A stretch of DNA of 11,744 nucleotides from Candidatus Thalassarchaeaceae archaeon. GTDB taxonomy: Archaea; Thermoplasmatota; Poseidoniia; Poseidoniales; Thalassarchaeaceae. The DNA is taken from the NCBI GenBank assembly GCA_030747885.1, contig JASLJW010000095.1, forward strand, positions 1-11,744. Reading direction: 5' to 3'. The notes beneath the pieces are model-generated. The model did no database searches, had not been told where the DNA came from, and was given only the letters and a program-made list of their open reading frames with translations. Shown piece after piece: positions 6,308 through 11,744 of the stretch (position 1 is its first letter; each line of letters opens with the position of its first letter). A program made the position numbers and the translations under genes.

Positions 6308-8536
6308 ATGACCATGGAGGAGCGGGGAATCATCGAATTTGGCAACGATGGTTCGTCCGTTCATGAGCTCACTTTGAGGGCTCTGATAATTGGTGTGATA
6401 CTGGGGGCACTCCTAACAGCCGCAAACACATATCTTGGATTGCAACTAGGAATGACAGTAAGTGCATCGATTCCTGCGGCAGTATTATCCATGATTATTC
6501 TTCGATCAATGAGACTTAAAGACGTAAGTATTCTAGAAAATAATCTCGTACAAACAATGGCTAGCGCTGGAGAATCATTAGCGGCCGGCGTCATTTTCAC
6601 AGTTCCCGCACTTCTAGTAATGGGCATGGAAATGCGCCTACTTGAGACGTTCATAATCGCTGTATTAGGTGGAGTTCTAGGAACCATGTTTACAATTACA
6701 CTACGAAGAGTGTTCATCGTCGAAGAAAATCTTCCTTATCCTGAAGGAGTTGCCTGTCGTGAAGTCCTAGTAGCAGGTGAAAAGGGAGGAGCCGGGATGA
6801 CTGCAATCATCTACGCTTTGGGACTTGGAGCCATGTATGGATGGGTCACTAAAGGATTCAAAATTATTGGGAAGCATGGAGAACCACATCTATCAGGAGC
6901 CATTGATTTCCTAGGTACACGTCTATACATGGGATTCGAAATGAGTCTGGCACTGGTGTCTGTAGGATACATTGTAGGGATTAGAATTGCTTCATTCATC
7001 TTCTTGGGGGGAGTTATTGGATTCATTGTATTGGTGCCTATTCTTGGAATTCTACAAGGTTGGCCTGTTGGTATGGACCCCGCAGATGCATTCATGTCCC
7101 TATGGTCTCAACACATCAGATTCGTTGGCGTCGGAGCAATGGTTGTTGGAGGGATCTATACTCTTTGGTCGATGCGTACCACAATTGCTAGTGGAGTGAA
7201 AAAGGCAATCCAAGGAGCAAAGGACGAGGGATCAGGGCCAATCGCTCGAGAAGAACAGGATATCGATATTAGAACAACATTCTATGTTGCTGGTTTTATT
7301 TCATTTCTTACATTCCTTTTCTACTGGTATAGTATCGGAAACGTGATTCTAGCGTTTGTTGGTGCTGTTTTCTTGGCAGTTGCAGCTTTCTTCTTTAGTG
7401 CAGTGGCAGGATACATTGCAGGTGTTGTAGGTTCATCCAACTCACCAGTATCTGGAATGACAATTGCAACACTAATGGCCACCTCAATGATTGTCTGGAT
7501 CGTAGGGGACTTATTGCTGGGAATGGAAACTCAAGAACTGATGTACGCAACTCTGCTTATCGCATCAGTCGTTGCAGTAAACGCCGCAATTGCTGGAGAC
7601 GTAATGCAGGATTTGAAAACTGGATATTTAGTTGGAGCAACTCCATGGAAACAACAACTAGGTGAAACAGTAGGAGTACTTGTTGGAGCGATAGTTGCGC
7701 CATTCACTGTAATACTTCTCCATAGAGCCTTCAGAATCACTAAAACTGCATGCTACGCTGATCCTCCTGCAATAAATGGAGAAATACCAACTGATCCTAA
7801 TCTCATAGCTGAGGCATGTAATGGAGCACTATTGGCACCTCAGGCAGAACTTATTGGTGCGATAATTCAGGGTGTATTCGGAGGGAGTATCAACCTCCCA
7901 ATGGTCACCCTTGGAGTGATTATTGCAGGACTCCTAATTTGGAAGAAATTACCTGTAATGTCTGTAGCAATTGGAATTTACCTACCACTACAGCTCTCTT
8001 CCAGCATCATGATAGGAGGTGTGATTGCTGCACTCCTTCTAGGAACTGCTAGACTACGAACTGATGGTGACTTAGTAGAACCAATGTCCGAAGAGGCTGA
8101 ACAAGTTGTGAAGAAAACCCATGATAGAGGTGTACTACTTTCTGCAGGATTGATTGCTGGAGAGGCTCTGATGGGTGTTGTGGTAGCACTTTTCATTGTA
8201 TTTTCAGATGTAGTCAAAGGCCTAAGACCGCCAGAAGAATGGATTTGTAGTGAAACTGCCATTGATTCTGAAGGAGCATCATATTGTATAGAACGTTCAT
8301 TAGCAGTCCTACCACCTTGGATTTCAGCACTATTCTTCATCTGGTTCATACTGATTTTTGTGCATTTGGCAAGTCAAGCACTACCGAAAAAGAATGATGA
8401 TGCATTGGCAGGAAATCGTCGGGCTCCATTCAACACCCCAATACTAGATATTGTTCATGACTCTGGGGCCGTAGTAGTGCAAAGTACCCTTGATTTAATC
8501 GATAATATTCGATTAGACCCCCCTGAAAAAGAATGA
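6308..8536 (+). CDS. OPT-family (oligopeptide/metal-chelate) transporter
   Basis: Polytopic membrane carrier of 742 residues with well over a dozen hydrophobic segments from about residue 24 to 690. OPT carriers import oligopeptides or metal chelates with protons; prokaryotic members cannot be given a substrate from sequence. Family hallmarks are NTYLGLQLGM (40-49), NNLVQTMASAGES (78-90), LPYPEGVAC (142-150), SSNSPVSGMTI (376-386) and DLKTGYLVGATPWKQQ (435-450). Two inter-helix loops each have a cysteine pair (C482/C504 and C647/C660). A charged segment at about 585-608 would be cytoplasmic. The tail after 690 is soluble. The start is the ATG at 6308; a second ATG follows at 6314, and no ribosome site precedes either. 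It diverges from the Ca2+-type ATPase, and its stop is 36 bases before the transketolase N-terminal gene, so a shared transcript is possible. Confidence 0.9.
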   Translation: MTMEERGIIEFGNDGSSVHELTLRALIIGVILGALLTAANTYLGLQLGMTVSASIPAAVLSMIILRSMRLKDVSILENNLVQTMASAGESLAAGVIFTVPALLVMGMEMRLLETFIIAVLGGVLGTMFTITLRRVFIVEENLPYPEGVACREVLVAGEKGGAGMTAIIYALGLGAMYGWVTKGFKIIGKHGEPHLSGAIDFLGTRLYMGFEMSLALVSVGYIVGIRIASFIFLGGVIGFIVLVPILGILQGWPVGMDPADAFMSLWSQHIRFVGVGAMVVGGIYTLWSMRTTIASGVKKAIQGAKDEGSGPIAREEQDIDIRTTFYVAGFISFLTFLFYWYSIGNVILAFVGAVFLAVAAFFFSAVAGYIAGVVGSSNSPVSGMTIATLMATSMIVWIVGDLLLGMETQELMYATLLIASVVAVNAAIAGDVMQDLKTGYLVGATPWKQQLGETVGVLVGAIVAPFTVILLHRAFRITKTACYADPPAINGEIPTDPNLIAEACNGALLAPQAELIGAIIQGVFGGSINLPMVTLGVIIAGLLIWKKLPVMSVAIGIYLPLQLSSSIMIGGVIAALLLGTARLRTDGDLVEPMSEEAEQVVKKTHDRGVLLSAGLIAGEALMGVVVALFIVFSDVVKGLRPPEEWICSETAIDSEGASYCIERSLAVLPPWISALFFIWFILIFVHLASQALPKKNDDALAGNRRAPFNTPILDIVHDSGAVVVQSTLDLIDNIRLDPPEKE

Positions 8537-8572
8537 GAATCATCAAAGACCCTTCACAGAACAACTGGACTA

Positions 8573-9409
8573 ATGACTGGAGCCGAACCCACCTGTCAAG
8601 AACGGACGGTCGAAGACCTCGTTGAAGTTGCCAAAGGCTGTAGACGAGAGATCGTTAAGATGGTAAAGAGAGCAAATGCGGGACATCCAGGAGGAAGTCT
8701 CTCTGTAATTGACCTCCTTGTTGGACTATACGGACGAACCTTACGTGTTAGTACAATGGAACCAAAACATCCTGATAGGGATAGAGTGATACTTTCCAAA
8801 GGACATGCTTCTCCTGCCATGTATTCTGCTCTCCATGCATTTGGATTCCTACAAGAAACAGATCTCCATACCTATCGAGTGTACAATGGTGTATGTCAGG
8901 GACACGTAGATTCGAAATGGACTCCAGGAATTGATTTCTCAGGGGGTAGTTTGGGAATGGGGCTATCATTTGGATTAGGAATAGCATTATCTGGTAAGAT
9001 GGAGGAAAAAGATCACTTCACATGGGTAATACTAGGAGATGGAGAATGCCAAGAAGGTGAAATTTGGGAAGCTGCAATGGCCACAGTGCATCATAAGGTC
9101 GAAAATATCACAGTAATAGTGGACGTAAATGGAATTCAAAACGATAATTTCGTTGATCAACAAATGGTAATGGGAGATTTAGCAGCGAAATGGACGGCTT
9201 TCGGTTGGAAGGTAAAGGAGATTGATGGACATGAAATGTCGGAAATTGCAACAGCAATAGAATGGAGCAAGAATCTCGTTGGACCATGTGTTATTTTGGC
9301 GAGAACCATCAAAGGAAAAGGAGTTTCATTCATGGAGAACAATCCAGCATTCCATGGAAAGGCACCTGATGATGTTGAATTTGAACAAGCAATGGGGGAA
9401 TTAGCATGA
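8573..9409 (+). CDS. Transketolase, N-terminal subunit (thiamine-diphosphate half)
   Basis: With its neighbour this forms transketolase, which moves two-carbon ketol units between sugar phosphates and supplies ribose-5-phosphate and erythrose-4-phosphate. The 278 residues match the N-terminal half of split archaeal and bacterial enzymes. Visible motifs are AGHPGGSLS (36-44, H38), SKGHASPAMYSAL (75-87), FSGGSLGMGLS (122-132) and the thiamine-diphosphate/metal motif GDGE (155-158) with N186 in DVNGIQN, the usual 30-residue spacing from D156. H261 in FHG is the conserved late histidine. The stop overlaps the start of the C-terminal half as ATGA, so the two are translated together. The gene has no ribosome site at its ATG. 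A plausible but unproven TATA-like stretch, ATAATATT, lies at 8502-8509 inside the end of the OPT gene, so it could have its own promoter. Confidence 0.92.
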   Translation: MTGAEPTCQERTVEDLVEVAKGCRREIVKMVKRANAGHPGGSLSVIDLLVGLYGRTLRVSTMEPKHPDRDRVILSKGHASPAMYSALHAFGFLQETDLHTYRVYNGVCQGHVDSKWTPGIDFSGGSLGMGLSFGLGIALSGKMEEKDHFTWVILGDGECQEGEIWEAAMATVHHKVENITVIVDVNGIQNDNFVDQQMVMGDLAAKWTAFGWKVKEIDGHEMSEIATAIEWSKNLVGPCVILARTIKGKGVSFMENNPAFHGKAPDDVEFEQAMGELA

Positions 9410-10347
9410 CCTCTGCTGCCAGTCGTGATGGATACGGGTCTGCCCTTCTAGAGATGGCAGGCGATGAACGAGTCGTCGTTCTTGAAGCCGATTTAGGCAA
9501 GTCAACCAAATCTTGTCTCTTCCGTGAAGAATATCCAAACAGAACTTTTTCCATGGGTATTGCAGAACAAAACATGATGCTCGTAGCTGCTGGAATGGCA
9601 TCTACTGGTAAGATACCCTTTGCATCTACATTTGCAATTTTTACCGAACGTGGATTTGAACAGGTAAGAAACGGAATCGCAAGACCCAACCTAATCGTTC
9701 ATCTTTGTGGTAGTCATGGAGGTATACATACTGGTACCGATGGGTCATCGGCTCAGTCTATTGAAGACTTAGCAATTTACAGAACACTGCCAAATATGAC
9801 TGTCATGCACCCTTGTGACGATTTATCGGCAAAAGCACTCACCAAGGCACTTCTCGACCATAATCAACCATCATATACTCGAACTGCAAGAAATAAGACA
9901 AAGAGAATCTACACTGAAGAACAAGCAGATTCACTAGAAATAGGGAAGTTCTCCATCATAAGAGAAGGCAATGATGTTGCTATTTTGGCTTGTGGGGTAA
10001 TGGTTGCAGAAGCAATGGATGCAGCCGAGATACTATCTAACGAAGGAGTAGATGCAACTGTTGTTGACGTACATACACTCAAACCGTATGATCATGATTG
10101 CTTGAAGATGATTGCTGAGAAATGTGGAGCAATCGTAACTGCTGAAGACCATTCAATCATTGGAGGGCTTGGTGGAGCAACTTCGGAAAGTCTTTCATCA
10201 AATCATCCAACACCGCTTGAACGAGTTGGGGTAGAAGATGAATTTGGCATGAGTGGTCAGCCTGCTGAACTAATGGAACACTATGGATTAACGGTGCCCA
10301 ATATCGTTGACGCGGCTAAAAGAGCAGTTTCTCGACGAACGGCTTGA
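9406..10347 (+). CDS. Transketolase, C-terminal subunit
   Basis: This 313-residue protein carries the pyrimidine-binding and C-terminal transketolase domains and pairs with the product of the upstream gene to complete the active site. Visible features are GIAEQNMM (51-58), where E54 is the catalytic glutamate that activates thiamine diphosphate, FTERGFEQVRN (79-89), SHGGIHTGTDGSSAQSIED (103-121), and the C-terminal domain from about 180 with AEDHSIIGGLGG (246-257). In most transketolases the segment after DG ends in a conserved histidine (PTHQ or ATHQ); here it is SSAQ, with Ala at 116. Deoxyxylulose-phosphate synthase is related, but it is normally one long chain, and the archaeal-type split supports transketolase. 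The ATG overlaps the upstream TGA. Two in-frame stops stand in tandem (TGATGA, 10345-10350). Confidence 0.9.
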   Translation: MTSAASRDGYGSALLEMAGDERVVVLEADLGKSTKSCLFREEYPNRTFSMGIAEQNMMLVAAGMASTGKIPFASTFAIFTERGFEQVRNGIARPNLIVHLCGSHGGIHTGTDGSSAQSIEDLAIYRTLPNMTVMHPCDDLSAKALTKALLDHNQPSYTRTARNKTKRIYTEEQADSLEIGKFSIIREGNDVAILACGVMVAEAMDAAEILSNEGVDATVVDVHTLKPYDHDCLKMIAEKCGAIVTAEDHSIIGGLGGATSESLSSNHPTPLERVGVEDEFGMSGQPAELMEHYGLTVPNIVDAAKRAVSRRTA

Positions 10348-10376
10348 TGACGATTCTGAATGCAATGCCTTCTTGA

Positions 10377-10389
10377 ACACCGGGGGTGT
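10377..10389 (+). other. Small hairpin between transketolase and the next gene
   Basis: ACACC-GGG-GGTGT is a perfect 5-base stem with a 3-base loop in the 62-base gap after the transketolase stop. No T-run follows it, so it is not a classical terminator. It could be chance, or a structure just upstream of the ribosome site at 10400. Confidence 0.2.
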
Positions 10390-10399
10390 GAGAGGCTTT

Positions 10400-10406
10400 G
10401 AGGGAG
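10400..10406 (+). promoter_or_regulatory. Ribosome binding site of the two-helix membrane protein
   Basis: GAGGGAG ends three bases before the ATG at 10410; its GAGG core is six bases away. It supports that ATG over the in-frame TTG at 10398, which would place this site inside the coding region. Confidence 0.5.
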
Positions 10407-10409
10407 CAT

Positions 10410-10970
10410 ATGCCGGAGGACGACCCACTCAAGTCATTACTTGATGGAGACATCTCATCTGAGGAGCTAGATGCAATTCGGTCCAGCCCTGATTTACGCA
10501 AACTGGCAATACGCATGTATGGGGAATCTATTCTAAATCTACTTGGTGAAGAAATTGCGAGTGAACCTGAATCTATTGGATTACCTACTGAAGATGAACT
10601 AGAGATGGTAGACATCATTCCTGAACCCATCCAAGTAGTTCGAAGTACAATAGATTCACCTGGTAGAAAGAAAGGAGATTCGAGCAATAAAACGTCGATC
10701 TTAGGTCCTGGATTCAGGATGATGCTAGGAGTTTCTAGTATTGGGGTTGGTTTAGCAAATGTATACTGGGGATTCGGCAATTTATTGACAACATGTGCTG
10801 CAGATGTCCATTCTACCTGTGGAGTTTCATTGAAATTGAACTTATTAGAATTCCATAGGATGCAAGAACACATTGCATGGGGACCTACAGGACAATGGGG
10901 TATCCCTGATATGGCACTTGTTGGATTTGGACTACTCAGCCTAATTTTTGGCATTCTACGCAGACGCTAA
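10410..10970 (+). CDS. Unknown membrane protein with two predicted helices
   Basis: I do not recognise this 186-residue protein. Residues 1-95 are hydrophilic and acidic, with a likely helical part (about 1-50, starting MPEDDPLKSLL) and a Pro/Glu-rich linker. A Ser/Lys-rich patch precedes a first hydrophobic helix at about 104-126 (MMLGVSSIGVGLANVYWGF). A loop of about 40 residues with two cysteines (C129, C137) and several His/Trp follows, then a second helix at about 167-182 and a terminal RRR. By the positive-inside rule both ends are cytoplasmic and the cysteine loop faces out. The ATG at 10410 is chosen for its GAGG site; a TTG at 10398 would add four residues. It follows transketolase by 62 bases on the same strand. 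Its TAA directly abuts the stop of the convergent hydroxylase gene. Confidence 0.75.
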   Translation: MPEDDPLKSLLDGDISSEELDAIRSSPDLRKLAIRMYGESILNLLGEEIASEPESIGLPTEDELEMVDIIPEPIQVVRSTIDSPGRKKGDSSNKTSILGPGFRMMLGVSSIGVGLANVYWGFGNLLTTCAADVHSTCGVSLKLNLLEFHRMQEHIAWGPTGQWGIPDMALVGFGLLSLIFGILRRR

Positions 10971-11744
10971 TCACGGCCAACCTTCACCATCTGATGGTGG
11001 ACGATGTCCTCGTGATCTGAATGTAGAGCGCCATACTCCACGAAGAATTTTTTTTCCAACCGAAAACATCGTACGTATTGATCGAATTGGATGAAGAAGA
11101 GCACGGAGTGGATTGCCAGTACCTTTCAAAGGATGATGCAATTGCTTGATAATTCCATCAGGAATGTATTCGTCTACCCCATATTCCTCTGGACGACGAT
11201 CCTTTGGCATGAAGTAGGTCCCAAACAGAATATCCCAAAACGGTAGGAATCCAGAGTAGTTCGACCAATGGGCATCCTCATCGTTCGCATGATGCCAGTG
11301 ATGGAACTCAGGAGTCTGGATAATACGGTGCAAGGGACGAAGTCTCCAACTGATGTTGGCGTGCAGGAAGATTCCTGAGATGAGTTGAATCACTGCGATG
11401 ATTCCACTTGTCTCAGGATTGAAACCAGCTGCGACAAGGAAAATAAAACCAGGAGCGATGAGGGCAAAATCAAATGGATGGACCCTGAATCCACTAACCC
11501 AATCCAGATGCTCAGGAGAGTGATGGATAGAATGGAACCTCCATAATTCGGGAACCTCATGGTACCAGCGATGCGCCCAATAGACGAAGAAGTCGAAACA
11601 GACGAATGCAACAATAGGTTTGAAGGAAGAAGGAATCATCTCTACCAGTGGTCGAACAAGTAACCCCGGAACCCATGCGAAGGACAGTATACCAATAACA
11701 ACGAATATGATTGCACCTAATGCGTTTAGTAAGGGTGAAGCGAG
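10971..11744 (-). CDS. Fatty acid hydroxylase / sterol desaturase superfamily protein, 5' partial
   Basis: A di-iron membrane oxygenase of the ERG3/ERG25/carotenoid-hydroxylase superfamily, which hydroxylates or desaturates lipids using O2. The frame stays open to the right edge; an internal ATG at 11639 would give 222 residues, but the 35 codons before it encode another hydrophobic helix, so the real start lies outside. Counting from that ATG, the histidine clusters are HRWYH (H23, H27), HSIHH (H36, H39, H40), H93 in FLHANISW, and FHHWHH (H113, H116, H117), followed by AHWSNYSGFLPFWDILFGTY (123-142), a strong family hallmark. The visible 257 residues have membrane segments before and between the clusters and a basic, soluble C-terminal tail. 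The substrate cannot be told from the sequence; a membrane lipid or carotenoid is the natural guess. The stop abuts that of the convergent unknown gene. Confidence 0.87.
   Translation of the reverse strand, partial: LASPLLNALGAIIFVVIGILSFAWVPGLLVRPLVEMIPSSFKPIVAFVCFDFFVYWAHRWYHEVPELWRFHSIHHSPEHLDWVSGFRVHPFDFALIAPGFIFLVAAGFNPETSGIIAVIQLISGIFLHANISWRLRPLHRIIQTPEFHHWHHANDEDAHWSNYSGFLPFWDILFGTYFMPKDRRPEEYGVDEYIPDGIIKQLHHPLKGTGNPLRALLHPIRSIRTMFSVGKKILRGVWRSTFRSRGHRPPSDGEGWP
11048..11055 (+). terminator. Possible T-tract terminator for the rightward run
   Basis: Eight T residues on the plus strand, 78 bases past the stop of the unknown membrane protein. Archaeal RNA polymerase terminates at T-runs without needing a hairpin, and the convergent genes leave no spacer for one. 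The run also encodes two Lys codons of the hydroxylase on the other strand, so it may only be coding sequence. Confidence 0.25.

Noticed and set aside
6149..6364. Minus-strand 71-codon frame across the divergent spacer
   Set aside because: It overlaps the start of both the ATPase and the OPT gene in other frames, has no recognisable motif, and reads like a chance frame.
7978..8349. Minus-strand 123-codon and similar frames inside the OPT gene
   Set aside because: They are mirror-image frames of a hydrophobic coding region, rich in Ser, Thr and Ile, with no motif.
8502..8509. ATAATATT as a TATA box for transketolase
   Set aside because: It lies in coding DNA of the OPT gene and the implied leader is long without a ribosome site; kept only as a remark.
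9330..9689. Minus-strand 119-codon frame over the transketolase junction
   Set aside because: It lies entirely antisense to two well-supported transketolase genes and shows no family features.
10316..10954. Minus-strand 212-codon frame opposite the unknown membrane protein
   Set aside because: It is Ser/Pro-rich and lacks domain signals, whereas the plus-strand frame has a ribosome site, two clean membrane helices and a positive-inside end.
1..11744. CRISPR array, tRNA, rRNA, insertion sequence or long repeat
   Set aside because: No regularly spaced repeats, cloverleaf-like segments, transposase motifs or terminal inverted repeats were seen on reading; coding density is high throughout and no gap exceeds about 85 bases.

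Overview
The window looks like chromosomal DNA from a free-living, AT-leaning archaeon. A marine euryarchaeon of the Poseidoniales/MGII-MGIII kind (Thermoplasmatota) is my best guess. The hints are a transketolase split into two genes, starts with little or no leader next to starts with a GGAGG/GAGGTG ribosome site, very tight packing (ATGA overlap, abutting or overlapping convergent stops), acidic proteins, and futalosine-type menaquinone genes. This is inference from style and gene content; no rRNA or tRNA is present to settle it.

Layout. At the left edge a plus-strand gene, cut by the window, encodes an ectodomain, one membrane helix, a zinc ribbon, two EF-hands and a charged tail (1-1287). 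Its 3' end overlaps, tail to tail, a minus-strand cluster that reads right to left: a P-type Ca2+-type ATPase (6224-3333), mqnE (aminofutalosine synthase) and mqnA (chorismate dehydratase). An 83-base divergent spacer with two small palindromes separates the ATPase from a plus-strand run: an OPT-family transporter (6308-8536), the N- and C-terminal halves of transketolase (8573-10347, ATGA overlap) and a small two-helix membrane protein of unknown function (10410-10970). That run abuts, with no base between stop codons, a minus-strand fatty acid hydroxylase/sterol desaturase superfamily gene that runs off the right edge.

How the genes could work together. MqnA and MqnE catalyse the first two steps of menaquinone synthesis from chorismate. 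Transketolase can supply erythrose-4-phosphate to the shikimate route that makes chorismate, and ribose-5-phosphate for nucleosides. The OPT carrier would bring in peptides or metal chelates. The ATPase would extrude Ca2+, and the EF-hand protein could sense it, although these two genes do not share a transcript.

Most of the window is ordinary housekeeping and transport. The points most worth a second look are the EF-hand/zinc-ribbon membrane protein, the plasma-membrane-pump-like (single Ca2+ site) signature of the ATPase, the paired cysteines in the outward loops of four membrane proteins, residue changes in MqnE and transketolase, and the palindromes in the divergent spacer. I saw no CRISPR array, insertion sequence, tRNA or rRNA, and no clear new defence or mobile system.
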